A stretch of 64,000 nucleotides of DNA, from the NCBI GenBank assembly GCA_963662175.1, contig OY759216.1, positions 32,381,087 to 32,445,086 on the forward strand, in the 5' to 3' direction. The DNA is from Aradus depressus (taxonomy: Eukaryota; Arthropoda; Insecta; Hemiptera; Aradidae). Positions 21,693 to 32,577 of this stretch are shown piece by piece. A program made the translations under genes and the position numbers. Numbering within the stretch: position 1 is the first letter of the stretch; every line of letters begins with the position of its first letter. Under the pieces are notes generated by a model. It had not been told where the DNA came from. It ran no database searches and saw nothing but the letters and a program-made list of their open reading frames with translations.

Positions 21693-22259
21693 CAAACTCT
21701 GTGAAAGAGATGAAGAGAAAAGAAAGCAAAAGATATCGGTAATTGCGGATTGAACACATATTTAGTCGATTATTTCCAAAGGATGAATAATAACATGAGA
21801 AACGACATAGAGAACAACTGTAAAGAACTTAACCTTAATGAGATTCTTGTCAAGGATTTATTTTTTGGTTGCAACTCGTCGTACAAAGTTATAATTAATG
21901 ATTATTTACTAAATTTTCAATTTATCTATTATGTCCGCATAATGGTTGAGTGCTAACATGCATCAGTTTTAAAATTAACATAGTTATTTTTTTTTAAGTA
22001 ACTAATCTTTAATTTTTTTTGATATTTTCGGCACTAATTTTCCAGTTTAAAATAACAAAAATTAGGGCTTTCTTTGTAAAAAAAAAAAAAAAAAAAAAAC
22101 TTAATTTTGACATTGGTATAAAAATATCGAATTGTTCAGTAATTTTTTTTTTATATATAATACTTATTTGTATTACAAAAGTTACAAACATCAAAACTTT
22201 TTTTTTATTTGAATTATTTCATCAAGTTTAAAAATCAAAATTTAAATAATATGAAAGCT
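21693..22259. other. Unannotated AT-rich stretch
   Basis: AT-rich sequence with a poly(A) run at about 22078-22100 and poly(T) runs. The 68-codon frame at 21750-21956 has no domain. Confidence 0.35.
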
Positions 22260-22270
22260 AATAACGTTAT
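22260..22270. repeat. TSD (left) of RNase H-bearing LINE
   Basis: aataacgttat, repeated at 25978-25988 after the poly(A). Confidence 0.88.
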
Positions 22271-22279
22271 GGAGGTGTA

Positions 22280-24775
22280 ATGATACTTCTCAGGAACAAT
22301 ATCCCTGCCACCGAAATACGGTTAAATACTGACATTCAAGCTGTGGCAGTGAGAATTGTAGCACCGTTTAGGGCCACAATCTGTAACATCTATCTTCCAG
22401 ATAATACTTGGAACGAAGACCAGCTTACGGATCTAATAGCGCATCTGCCCCAGCCAGTGTTATTAGTTGGCGATTTTAATTGTCATAATATTTGGTGGGG
22501 ATCAGTAGCAACAAGTAGCAAGGGGCACCAGTTAGAAGATGTAATCAGCAACTCAAGACTGATATTATTAAATACAGGCGAAAAAACTCACTTTTGCACA
22601 CGTTTTAGATCTTTCAGTGCAATAGATCTCAGCTTCGCTTCACCCTCCATAGCAGCAGGGTTGGAATGGCGCGCACTTCCCGAACCTCACCACAGTGATC
22701 ACTTCCCCGTCGTTATTGAGGCCAACTATAGGAGAGTACCGTGCAAAGTTACTGCGAGATGGAACACAAAAAAAGCAAACTGGCGACAATACGCTGACGT
22801 TTTTCAGGACTTCGTGGTCTCTGGAGATCCGAATAAGGATGTAGAGAAGCTGACGTCCAGTATAATCGAGGCTGCTTCAAAGGCCATCCCTAGGAAAGGT
22901 GGACTGGTGCCAACAAATCCAGTCCCCTGGTGGACTCAAGAATGCAATGACGCTAATAGGGCAAAAAAACAGGCTTTTAATAGATTTAAAAGATTTCCGA
23001 CTTTAGAAAATATGGTAGTATTTAAACGCTTGCGGGCCAAAGAGCGAAGATTAAAGAAAAACGCCAAGCGCGAATCTTGGCATAATTATATTTCCACCAT
23101 AAATACGAACACAACGGCCTCTGAGGTGTGGAATAAAGTGAAAGCCATATCAGGCAGGTACAAACCCCCTCAAACGCCTATTCTTATTTCCGATGGACGA
23201 ATCTATTCTGAGCCTATTGAAGTTGCTAATCTCCTTGCTGATCAATATGCTCAAGTGTCTAGCAACGCCTCTTATTCCGTGGAATTCCAGCAGCGCAAGC
23301 GCTTAGAAGAAAGTCACCCTTTGGATTTCGTGACTCTTGAGCAGCAGGTATATAATATCCCCTTCACTTACTTGGAAATGGATCGAGTTCTACACAAAGT
23401 CAAAGAAGGTGCTCCTGGCATTGATAACATCTCTTTCGCAATGATCTGTAATCTCCCTATAACCAAGAAGATGGAACTTTTACAACTGTATAATACGATT
23501 TGGAGTACTGGAACCTACCCAAACAGCTGGCGAGAAGCCATAATCATCCCATTGCTAAAGGAAGGTAAAAAGTCAAATGAATCGACGAGTTACCGTCCAG
23601 TCTCTCTTACCTGCTGCCTCAGTAAAGTCCTGGAGGGCATGGTGAACCAGAGGCTGGTTTGGTATTTGGAACGAAACAATCTCATAAGTCAGTACCAAGC
23701 GGGGTTTCGTAGGAACTATTCAACCATAGATCAGCTAGCGTATTTAGAAGATATTGTTCAAAATTGCTTCACCAATAGAAACCACGCCATAGGAGTTTTT
23801 TTTGACATAGAAAAAGCATATGATAAAACATGGAGATATGGCACATTAAAAAAACTACACAATTGGGGACTAAGAGGTCACCTCCCTAATTTCATACACA
23901 GTTTTCTTCAGGATAGAACTTTTCGGGTAAGAGTTAGTGACGTACTGTCTGAACCTCATGTACAAGAGACCGGTATCCCCCAAGGCTCTGTACTCAGCGT
24001 GACGCTGTTCGCAGTAGCCATAAATAACATAGCCGACGGGCTTCCACCACATGTACATAAAATGTTATATGTAGACGATCTAGCTATAATTCAGACAGGA
24101 AAAGATTTGATGCAAATGGGAACCTCTTTGCAAAGATGTATAGATGTCGTTTCGGATGCAGCAGAATACAGTGGTTTTACATTTTCACATCACAAGACGA
24201 GTTGTTTGCACTTTTGTCGATTGAGAAAAGAACATGAGGAGCCGACATTGTACTTGAGAGGAGCTCCTGTGGAATTTAAAAGGAACATCAAGTTCCTGGG
24301 ACTAGAAGTGGATCAAAAGCTCACCTGGCAGAACCACATTGACACATTAGTCAGGAACGCGAAGAGGACATTGAACGTTGTCAAAGCTATGTCTAGCTTC
24401 CATTGGGGCGCCGACCAAGCTATTTTATTAAAAGTTCTGTGCGCCCTAGTGAGATCTAAGTTTGATTACGCCAGTGTGATCTATTCCTCCGCAAGGAAGT
24501 CCAGGCTGAAGGCACTGGATAGAGTTTTCAATATGGGTATACGTTTTTCTCGACCGGAGCATTCCGGACCACCCCCATCGTCTGTTTGTACAGAGAAGCA
24601 GGTTTGCTGCCATTGCGGTATCGCCGCGAGCAGCTCGTTCTTAGGTACGGAATATCGACGCGGGCAAAGCCAAATCATTTTCTCCACCATGTTTTTCGGA
24701 ACAATCCGTTGCAGCGACAATATGAATGGACGAAGACAAGAACACGCCCATTCGCAATTAGGGAGAAGGAGTTGA
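22280..24775 (+). pseudogene. LINE ORF2, partial: endonuclease (truncated) and reverse transcriptase
   Basis: An open frame of 831 codons; only the part up to about 24560 is in the true coding frame. Endonuclease motifs: VLLVGDFNCHNIWWG at about 62 and HHSDHFPVV at about 138. RT motifs: GAPGIDNISFAMI, TSYRPVSLTCCLSKVLEG, QAGFRRNYSTIDQL, GVFFDIEKAYDKTW at about 506, TGIPQGSVLSVTLF at about 562, the active site MLYVDDLAI at about 596 and IKFLGLEVDQKLTW. The active site is YVDD where many LINEs have YADD or FADD. The ATG at 22280 is an internal Met and not a native start, since the element is truncated just upstream. The last 70 or so residues are shadow sequence after the frameshift. Confidence 0.9.
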
Positions 24776-25761
24776 GGGAAGCCTTGGATGGAGATGAAGA
24801 AGAGGTGCTTCCCTTTCAGGTTCCCCGAACTCCGCCGTGGACTCTGAAAACACCAAAAGTTTATTTAGAGCTTGTGAAATGGGGTAAGGTGGATACTGAT
24901 CCAAAGATATTTAAAAAATTATTTGCCGAGGCTGTACGAAAATTTTTCGATTATAAGTTAATATACACAGACGGCTCCAAAACAGGAGATGGGGTAGGAT
25001 GTGCCTGGTACTCGGACGGCTTTTCGAGCTCTTGGCCCCTGCCTTCAACTGCCAGTATATTTACAGCTGAGCTCTTAGCAGTGAAAAATGCTTTAGAATA
25101 CTGTCTAGGCGATGAAGGACGGAAATATGTCATATGCTCCGATTCCCAGAGTGTGATATTGGCCATTAACGATACGTTTTCTGATGATCCCCTAGTTCGA
25201 GCTTCCCTGGAGCTTCTCCACCAACTTCATGTTGGGGGGAAAGTTATCGTGTTTTCCTGGATTCCCAGCCACATCGGTATTTTTGGTAATGAGGAAGCAG
25301 ACAGAGCAGCCAAAGCAGCAGCAGCAACAAGGTGCCACCAACAAGTCCCTGTACGACCTCAAGACCTTATAGCAAGGGACAGATCTGCAGTGGTTAGCCG
25401 GTGGTACAACGAATGGATGCGACAAGACACTCAACTTCGGCGACTGAGACCTCACCTCCGGCCTTTTGTTTTCCCGCAGGAGCTGTCCAGGCGGGAGAAG
25501 ATCACCCTGACCAGACTTGCCATCGGTCATACAAGACTCACTCATGGCCACCTCCTGGCTAAAAAAGAACAACCCCGATGCCGATTCTGTGGAGATGCTT
25601 TAACAGTGCGGCATCTAATAGAGGACTGCGATGCGCTGACAAACCTACGAGAAGCTGCAGATATACCTGCGAACTTATTTGAGATTTTCCAAGAGAACTC
25701 TCCGCACTTCAGAAATCTTCTACGATTCTTGAGAGACTTAAAAATGGCTACGGAATTCTGA
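24563..25761 (+). pseudogene. LINE ORF2 continuation: RNase H and C-terminal Cys/His region
   Basis: After a single-base frameshift near 24560 the polyprotein resumes with GAFRTTPIVCLYREAGLLP, a linker common to RNase H-bearing LINEs. RNase H follows: LIYTDGSKTGDGVGCAWYS (first Asp), FTAELLAVKNALEYCL (Glu), ICSDSQSVILAI (Asp) and WIPSHIGIFGNEEADRAA (His/Asp), so all four catalytic-type residues are present. The C-terminus has ALGHTRLTHG-type sequence (IGHTRLTHGHLL) and a CRFCGD...RHLIEDC motif. RNase H would remove element RNA after first-strand synthesis. The frame shows no other break to its TGA at 25759-25761. A sequencing error instead of a true mutation is possible. Confidence 0.9.
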
Positions 25762-25939
25762 AATGTGTTGACCCAAGTATGTGGCTCGCTCCACCTTGGT
25801 GGTAGGTAGCGGTTTGCGATGATAGTGAGACGAGATGAGCTGGGCTGGCCTCTCTCTGATTGGAGGCTCTGGGCCTGCACACCTCACTCAATGTCTCCTG
25901 AGTTAGAAACGCTAATGGCCATAGTAGCCGATGCGTTAG

Positions 25940-25979
<40 letters not shown>
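25762..25979 (+). other. LINE 3' UTR and poly(A) tail
   Basis: About 178 nt of moderately GC-rich 3' UTR, then about 40 uninterrupted A (25940-25979). Confidence 0.85.
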
Positions 25980-25981
<2 letters not shown>

Positions 25982-25988
25982 ACGTTAT
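25978..25988. repeat. TSD (right) of RNase H-bearing LINE
   Basis: aataacgttat, matching 22260-22270. The first two bases overlap the poly(A) and are therefore ambiguous. Confidence 0.85.
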
Positions 25989-26313
25989 CGGATTTGCAGG
26001 GGCATGAAACTGATAGCCAATGATGAAAATGAAACAATTTTGTGACAACTAAGAAAAAATAAAATTCTTAAATCTCTCCATTCCTTAATTTTGATTTTGT
26101 CAGATCACCGCTTGGATACTGGATTTATATATTTTTTTAAATTCAGTTTGTTAACTTTATTAGTACGGTAGGATCATAGCACACACCCTTGCTGTGCCCC
26201 TGGTAATAATAATGTCAATTTTTGGACTGCATGAGCTCAATTGGCTACAAGCTAAACAGAAACTAAAGAATATAAATGAAAAATAAACTAAAAAAAAATG
26301 TGGATGATCTTAC

Positions 26314-26564
26314 CCTTGGTTGACCTCGCCTCTTCGGTTGGGATATAGCTCCGGATGTTGGCCATAGCGGAGGTAGACGTCGAACTGTTGTTCTGCTCTG
26401 GAGTCGAAGATGAAGTAGGTCTGGTCGGTGAAGTTGTCCGTGTGAAAGAGCAGCTTCACGAAGCTCGTCTCTGAGATGAACGTCTGCGGCTGTTCTGTCT
26501 CCCCACAGAACACCCCTGGGTCCTTCCTGTTACTCAGCTCCGTCTTGGCGTTACCGTCCACTAT
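26314..26564 (-). CDS. Internal exon of a host gene encoding a CUB-like extracellular domain
   Basis: The only convincing host exon. On the minus strand an acceptor (ccttccttgtattgattgcag) precedes the exon and a donor (G|GTAAGATC) follows it. The exon is 251 bp, in phase 0 if the first codon is ATA, leaving two bases for the next exon. The encoded segment of about 83 residues includes GVFCGETEQPQTF, SETSFVKLLFHTDNF and YFIFDSRAEQQFDVYLRYG, then HPELYPNRRGEV. The single Cys, the FISE..FVKLLFHTDNFTDQ.YF pattern and alternating hydrophobic strands are CUB-like. Insect CUB/LDLa membrane proteins have similar segments, so the protein is probably secreted or on the cell surface. Gene identity is not certain, and other exons were not found nearby. 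GC content is clearly above that of the flanks. Confidence 0.8.
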
Positions 26565-26689
26565 CTGCAATCAATACAAGGAAGGAGTCTTTTTAACTAG
26601 AGCCATTAGAAGTTATCAATAAAAACATTTATAAAAGTGGCAGCCATAACCGGTAAGGGTATAGTTTAAGTATGAGTATCGGGAGAAAA
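26565..26689. other. Probable upstream intron of the CUB-like gene
   Basis: Minus-strand intron sequence with a pyrimidine-rich tract directly before the acceptor at 26565-26566. The rest of the intron is probably the repeat-rich DNA to the right. Confidence 0.5.
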
Positions 26690-27115
26690 TATTGATACTA
26701 CTGACTGACAGCATTGCATCGGACGAGCATTCGATGCTCAGAGGCCGATACTCTTTCTAGGCATTATCGGTCACGTATATAATCGGTCAGATATTCGATG
26801 TTAAGTTTTCTCCGGAATTTTCCAAAAATGAAAAACAAAAAATTTTCTATCTGTGTGTGTCTGTTAACACGATAACTCCCTATAGAATGAATGTCTCGAC
26901 ACGAAATTCTAGCATCCACAACCCTAGGGAGTGGGCAGGAGAGGGCTCAACCCAAAATCTCAAATGTATGCCGTTGTAATGAATGTAGAGACATGAACTT
27001 TCATATATAAAATCAAAACCCTTTAAGGACGACACCTATTGTTTTTCAGTCAAGTTGGCGGAGAGGGAGGGGTGGATCAGAGAGGCGGGGTCTTAACTCA
27101 AATTATGGTTATAGT
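26690..27115 (+). repeat. Family C repeat
   Basis: Forward-oriented: aatcggtcagatattcgatg, ttaacacgataactccc, gaatgaatgtctcgacacg, aggacgacacctattg, ggcggggtcttaactc. Two tandem internal units are visible. The copy ends near 27115. Confidence 0.75.
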
Positions 27116-27829
27116 TGAAATTAGTATATTGATATTGATAATGATACTGAAATATTTTTTTGTATTTATAGAATAGAATAGAATAGTTTTATTTGTCGGC
27201 GTTCAATAGTCCACATTTTTGACGCCGCACAAGTGATTAAATTAGATCGATGATCTCTCGGTAATCCCTATCTTTTATTATTATATTCCTATTATTATTT
27301 ATTTTCACATCTCACAACGTAAAGTATGATTTAACCATAAAAATACCGAAAAAAGTAAATTAAATAAAAACAGGCGAGTATATTCAAATTTTGCATCTGA
27401 AGCTCTTTTATAATTAATTATTTTGTGTTTTCACACAGAGCGATTATATTTTTTTAAAATTACAATCCTATAAATGACAAATAACAAATGATGCTTTCGA
27501 TTTCAACTTTGGTGTTTATACATTGTAATTTGTAATTTGTATAATTGTATTATTTACCAGAAAGTAATCGTTATACAAGAGGGGGTTGAATGGTATAGTC
27601 TAGAGGGACTCCTATATATGTATTTTGTAAAGATCTAAAAAAAATAAGTGCTTCAATATAAATCAAATATCATAAAATAAAATTCTATAAATAGTAAATA
27701 GATTAAATGTATATAATAAAATATAAAATATAATAAAAAAAACGTCGGCAGTGAATTACCCCGTTTCACAGCACTAATTAATCAATTAATTTATCGCTCT
27801 CCCTCCAAGACTAATCGACTGTTTGGGCT
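27116..27829. other. Unannotated AT-rich stretch
   Basis: Contains a short gaata tandem at 27172-27186. No gene seen. Confidence 0.35.
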
Positions 27830-28330
27830 ACAAATCGATAGTTAACTGAATCCTCAAACTAAATTGTGTGAGATATATTTACATGCGCAGTTATTAGGGT
27901 TTTGAGTCGAGCCCTCTCCTCTGATACCTCTTCCCTTCGGTCGATTTCGATGAAAATTTCCAATTATCTTTCTTATGTAGTTATTCATTTACATATGAAA
28001 TTTTGTATCGATACATTAATTGCAATGGCAGTTATTAGAATTTTTATATTAAGCCTCCCACCGAATCCCCGCTTTGTTCTAAACATTTAAAATTTCGTGT
28101 CGATACGTTCATTTTATTGAGATTTATTGTGTTCACAGACAACGATCTGGGGAAGTAATTTAATCGATCAGAAATTCGATGCTGAGTTTTCAACAGAATT
28201 TCGTATTTTACGACCCCTGATCCCATAAATAAGACAACATATATCTCTGAGTGTGTCCCGATAGAATGATTGTATCGACACGAAATTGTAACCCCATAAC
28301 GACGACACTAATAAATAAAGGAAATTTATT
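27830..28330. repeat. Two family C pieces in head-to-head orientation
   Basis: 27830 to about 28140 is reverse-oriented (cgcagttattagggttttga, ccttcggtcgatttcg). From about 28140 a forward piece follows (atcgatcagaaattcgatgc, gattgtatcgacacgaaatt, aacgacgacactaataaat). The inverted junction lies in the cgtgttcacaga segment. Confidence 0.7.
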
Positions 28331-28469
28331 TTTCGTTCTTTGAGGCTTTATAACGTTGGTCCAATACCAAATCTAAGGGCATTTTGTTTGCTGGAAATTT
28401 TATAACACTTTTTCGGAAATTATGTAAGGAAAATTTTTGGTAAGATCCAATTTTTAAATAGGACTAAGC

Positions 28470-28640
28470 GTTTTCGTGAAAAAAGAGCAAATGTCTAAAC
28501 AAAACATTTCAGGACGGTGACTGGCATTATCTTGCAAATCGAGCAACCTGTGAAAAATCGTATTGTATATAAAATATATCTTTTAGTTTTTTCTACAATT
28601 TTTATTCGAAGAGATTTTTTATTAGGTTTTGAATAAAAGT
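28470..28640 (-). repeat. Family B/F repeat, B fragment, reverse
   Basis: cttgcaaatcgagcaacc, then tatcttttagttttttctac and ttcgaagagattttt match the reverse copies at 3440-3790 and 41260-41640. Confidence 0.6.
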
Positions 28641-29117
28641 GTTATTTAAGGTCCAAAGTTAACTCTTTTTTTAAAGAATTCAAAACTTTGTGACCAATCG
28701 GTTCCAAGTTGTAACATGAATAGAAATTGTCCAAAAGCCGCTACTTGATTAAAAGAGCTTAAAATAATATTTTGAAAATTAGAGGAATATTCAGAATATA
28801 AGAATGAAGTGGTTACTCTTTTCTTTAACTACAGAATTGCGTGAAATGTCGACCTGCTACCATGCCAATGTTCATTGATCCAACTAAAGTATGACCTGAG
28901 AAAACAACAGCCGCATGATGTCTGCCAATTTCTGCAGAATTCCGCATACATTTCTTTTTGATTGCCTCTAATATGAACCGTCACAACTTTGGCTAAAGTG
29001 GAAAAATGAGAAACATTGTTAGAAAATGTCGATAATGGCTGGAATGATGTGAAGATGGCAACTCTGTAGCAGCTCCTCAAGGTCAAATAATAAAGTCACC
29101 AGTGAAGCACCGACATT
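28641..29117. other. Unannotated stretch
   Basis: An 85-codon minus-strand frame (28829-29086) has no recognised domain and no splice sites I would support. Confidence 0.35.
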
Positions 29118-29372
29118 GTACTTCTCTGTACTTCCCTGTACTTCTCTTTATTTCTCTATACTTCCCTGTACTTCTCTTTATTTCTCTATACTGCCCTGTA
29201 CTTCTCTTTATTTCTCTATACTGCCCTGTACTTCTCTTTATTTCTCTATACTTCCCTGTACTTCTCTTTATTTCTCTATACTTCCCTGTACTTCTCTTTA
29301 TTTCTCTGTACTTCCCTGTACTTCTCTTTATTTCCCTGTACTTCTCTGTATTTCTCTGTACTTCTCGTACTT
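29118..29372. repeat. Pyrimidine-rich minisatellite (10-bp basic, 30-bp higher-order unit)
   Basis: The basic unit is cttctctgta with variants cttccctgta, cttctcttta and tttctctata. The last three repeat in order as a 30-bp unit about seven to eight times, with the ctgccctgta variant in two units. All three frames of the repeat lack stops over most of its length, which creates false ORFs on the plus strand. Confidence 0.9.
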
Positions 29373-29404
29373 CTCCAGAACAATTAAGTTTTCCCTTTCT
29401 CTCG

Positions 29405-29815
29405 AAAACTAATCAACCGTTTGAGCTAAAAACTCAATATTTGACTTACATAGGCGCTTTTGAACCCTCAAACTTCATTTTGTGTCGATACATTCATTAC
29501 GTAGGTCGTTATTGCGGTTTTTGAGATGAGCTCTTCTGAACCCTCCCTTCCCTTCAGTCTATTCCGCTCAAAACTAACTGCTGTCGTCCTCATGGGATTT
29601 TGAATTTACTTATAAAATTTCGTTTCAATACATTCAGTACAACGGCAGTATTTAGAGTTTTTGAGTTAAGTTCCCTCCTTAACCCACCGGTTACCTTTGG
29701 CCGGCTGAAAATCAGTAGGTGCCGTCCTTATTAGTTCTGGATACATGTATAAAGAATCGTGTTGATACATTCATTCTTTCGGGAGTTATAGTGTTCAGAG
29801 ACACACAAACAATTT
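29405..29815 (-). repeat. Family C repeat, reverse orientation
   Basis: aatcaaccgtttgagctaaa, gtgtcgatacattcattacg, then further units with acggcagtatttagag and ggtgccgtcctta. At least three internal units. Confidence 0.75.
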
Positions 29816-30375
29816 TACTTTCTTATACCTCTAATATAGTGTAATCGTGAGAAAATCCGAGATCGAGATTTCAACTTATTTACACGTTTTAAGGTACCCA
29901 GAATACTTTTTGACCAATTTCCGCGGTGTCTGTGTGATGTGTGTATGTGATTGAAAGGTTGTGAGCGCTTTACCGCAAAAACGATTGTAGCTATGAACTT
30001 GAAATTTGGAATGAAGAGGTCACATGTTCTAACTTAGGTCTGATTAGATTTTGACCTAAATAGAACGAAAATTGAGACCACTCTCCCCCGGGACCTAACT
30101 ACATTTTACAAGATACAGCTTATGTTTATGACCTAATCAAAAATCTTTCCGAATATTAGTTGTAGAGAATACTAATGTACATAATTTATATGAAAATATG
30201 ATTTTTCATAGGTCTTCCGGTTTTCGAAATACATGCCGAAAACCATCTTTAAATGTAATTTTGAAACACATATTTTTAGTCGTTTCGTTGATTTACCCGA
30301 AAACGGTTAGCCCTATCGCGAAATTGAAACCCACCAAAATTGTTCCTTATAAAATTTCCAATCGCTAGTAAGTCC
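29815..30375 (+). repeat. Family B/F repeat, B part
   Basis: Starts actttcttatacctctaa and follows the family through gaaatttggaatgaagagg, ctacattttacaagataca, cggttttcgaaatacatgcc and cgaaaacggttagccctatcg to attgttccttataaaatttc. It stops before the palindromic F half. It abuts a family C copy on the left. Confidence 0.8.
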
Positions 30376-30714
30376 TCAAGCTTCCTTGACAGAATATCAC
30401 TTTGCCGTCAGAAGTAAAATGGCAATCGTCGCCTATCCACTGCCGCTGCAAATGCGATTTCGTCTTCGTAATTTTTCATCATGGGAGCAAGAGAAACTAA
30501 GGACATTATCCTCTCTCCCCTATGTAAACGTAAACAATCCCCACCGCTACAACATCCGTCTTTCATCGAAATATGAATCGAAAAATTTGTTATCCTTCCT
30601 CAAATCGCATTTTTTTAATATACTTCTTAATTTTTCATGATTAGGTGAATCGAATAAGTAATCAAATATTTTCGTACTTGGAAGAGAGAAAAAAAAGAGG
30701 TAAAAACCTAAGAA
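30376..30714. other. Unannotated stretch
   Basis: An 84-codon plus frame (30386-30640) shows no domain. No other feature. Confidence 0.3.
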
Positions 30715-31000
30715 TCCGGTTTCTACTCATAACTGCTGAAGTAATGGACGTATCGACAGGAAATTTTATATGTAAAACCAAAATTCCATAAGGACGATAA
30801 CTTAATGTTCAGCAAAATCGGTCAAAAGAAAGTCAGAGAATGAGGACCTAAATCAAAAAACCTGATTAGGGTCGATGTAGCGAATGTATCAACCAGATAT
30901 TTAGTTTGATGATTCAGAAGTCCTTGAGTAAGATATCTTTCATTTTCAACCAAATCGATCAATTTATTTCAGACGTAGAGAGCGAAAACAGCGTAGAATA
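30715..31000 (+). repeat. Family C repeat, 3' part
   Basis: atggacgtatcgacaggaaa, ataaggacgataactt, then gcgaatgtatcaacc and the terminal gacgtagagagcgaaaac block. Confidence 0.7.
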
Positions 31001-31428
31001 ATTCTCATTGTCTTCCTTATTTCAGGAGCAATGTTTTTCGATATAGTTTTACAATCGGCAGATACATAACAGAAGAACAGTTGATAGGTCCACCAGATTT
31101 TGGAACGGTAGGGAGAGAAAAGTGCTGGTTATGCTAATCGTGGCTAACAGTCTGGGCAGACGTTCTTTTATAACAGAGGAAGATGTTGGCTGATGGGGTG
31201 CAAGATGGCAGAGGCCTCTTAGACTAATTTAAATTCAAATTTAAGGGGGCTCTATATAAGGTGGGTATCCTAAGATAAGGTCAAGGCCGCCATTTACCAA
31301 AATGTCGACTCAGCTTCTTCCCAAAATTACCATCCTCACCCCTCATCTCTGTTCATTTTTCAGCCACTTCATTAATCTCTGCTTCCTTGGTTAATTTTTT
31401 TTTTTTTTTTGCCTTCTTATACCCATAG
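31001..31428. other. Unannotated stretch
   Basis: Unique-looking sequence ending in a T-rich run at about 31397-31410. Nothing identified. Confidence 0.3.
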
Positions 31429-31629
31429 TTAGTTATTGTGACTCATGCCCGGGCATTAAATACGAGGTCATATTACATCAGAGCGCTCTGGTGGGCCCGA
31501 CTCAACAACTAAGTTTTGCCTACCCAGGTTTAGTTACTTTGGGTTGGGGGTCCTTAACGAGTACCTGATATCGGCCTGCTCTAGGTTTTATTTTCTCTCA
31601 GATAAAAAATCTTAAGTCTCGACCGAGTT
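31429..31629 (-). mobile_element. tRNA-derived SINE body, joined to an opposite-strand head
   Basis: Reverse-oriented tail (ttagttattgtgactc) and body as far as tctcgaccgagtt. At about 31629 it is fused to a forward-oriented SINE head. Confidence 0.8.
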
Positions 31630-31740
31630 GCTTGCTTACTGAGCTCAAGATCGTGGGTTCGAAACCCAGCCGAGGTTCTTAGATTTTTATTATCTGGAAG
31701 GTGAAAATATATTGAAAATGCCGTTCTTCTAATTGGACGA
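31630..31740 (+). mobile_element. tRNA-derived SINE head, forward
   Basis: gcttgcttactgagctcaag, atcgtgggttcgaaaccc, then gccgaggttcttag and the first body block. It forms a hairpin-like junction with the preceding reverse copy. Confidence 0.8.
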
Positions 31741-32059
31741 AAAACTTGGAACTCTTTGCGTTCCGCAGTCTGATAAAAAAGATCGTTTATGAAAGTCGGT
31801 GTAATTAGTTACACGTTGGACTGTAATATCTCAGCTGGTGCCCTGTACAGATACACATGTAATTTCGTCAAATGTCAAAAAGCCTGTTACTGTGGACCAG
31901 TTTTCTTTTTAAATTAATTTCAGAGGAATTAGATCACTGTCTGACCTTGAGCTCTATTCCATATCCACTTTTTTTTTATCTTTTCTACCAAATAGAAAAA
32001 TTTATATTTTTTATTAATTAATTTTTCTACAGATTACCTGAAACATGATCTTTTCACCG

Positions 32060-32400
32060 TGAGAAAACATGAAATTCATGTCGATAAATTCATTACGTTA
32101 GTTATTAACGGTTTTATGTTAAGCCCTCCTCCCTAACCCCCCCCCCCCCCCCCTTCCTGGCTGTTTTGACTGAAAATCAATGGGTGCCGTTACAAGGTAC
32201 TGGTCATACATGTAATATTTGGTGTTTGATACATTTATTCTGTCGGGAGTTATCATTTTCATAAACGGACAGACATACATATAGATAGATTTTTTTTTTT
32301 AATTTTTGGAATCTGGGGGTTGGAAAATATGAAATTCCGGTGAAATGTTAACATTGAATTTGTGACCGATTCCATAAACTTTCTTATAGGTACTTCTTAT
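32060..32400 (-). repeat. Family C repeat, reverse orientation
   Basis: atgtcgataaattcattacg, a run of about 18 C at 32138-32153 in place of the usual CCCTCC block, gaaaatcaatgggtgccg, cgggagttatcattttcat, gaaattccggtgaaa and tgaccgattccataaac. Confidence 0.75.
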
Positions 32401-32479
32401 AATTGGGAAAATAAAAAAAAATTAGGACGGGAATTATCGTAAAAGGGATATTCCAATTTTTACTTTCTCAGCTATACGA

Positions 32480-32577
32480 AGTATAGGGGAAGTTATGCAA
32501 TTGATTAAAAATTCGATGATGAATTTTCACCGAAATTTTATGTTTTCCGTCTCTCTGATTCCAAACATGGAAAAAAT
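32480..32577 (+). repeat. Family C repeat, 5' end
   Basis: gtataggggaagttatgc, aaaaattcgatgatg, caccgaaattttatg. It leads directly into the tandem array. Confidence 0.7.

Larger units (their letters stand above)
22271..25979 (+). mobile_element. 5'-truncated RNase H-bearing LINE with poly(A) and 11-bp TSD
   Basis: The insertion of about 3.7 kb begins inside the endonuclease domain, runs through RT and RNase H to a 3' UTR (25762-25939) and ends in about 40 A. The first codons after the junction (YGGVMILLRNN) are endonuclease sequence, so ORF1 and the endonuclease N-terminus were lost at integration. The presence of RNase H separates it from Jockey; I/LOA/Ingi-like groups fit. One frameshift near 24560 breaks ORF2. 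The clean TSD and long poly(A) suggest a recent event. Confidence 0.93.

Noticed and set aside
22280..22282. ATG at 22280 as a native start of the LINE ORF2
   Set aside because: Endonuclease sequence continues upstream to the truncation point at 22271, so this is an internal Met.
29102..29524. Long plus-strand open frames in two registers
   Set aside because: They are stop-free by-products of the 10-bp minisatellite; the unit lacks stops in these registers.
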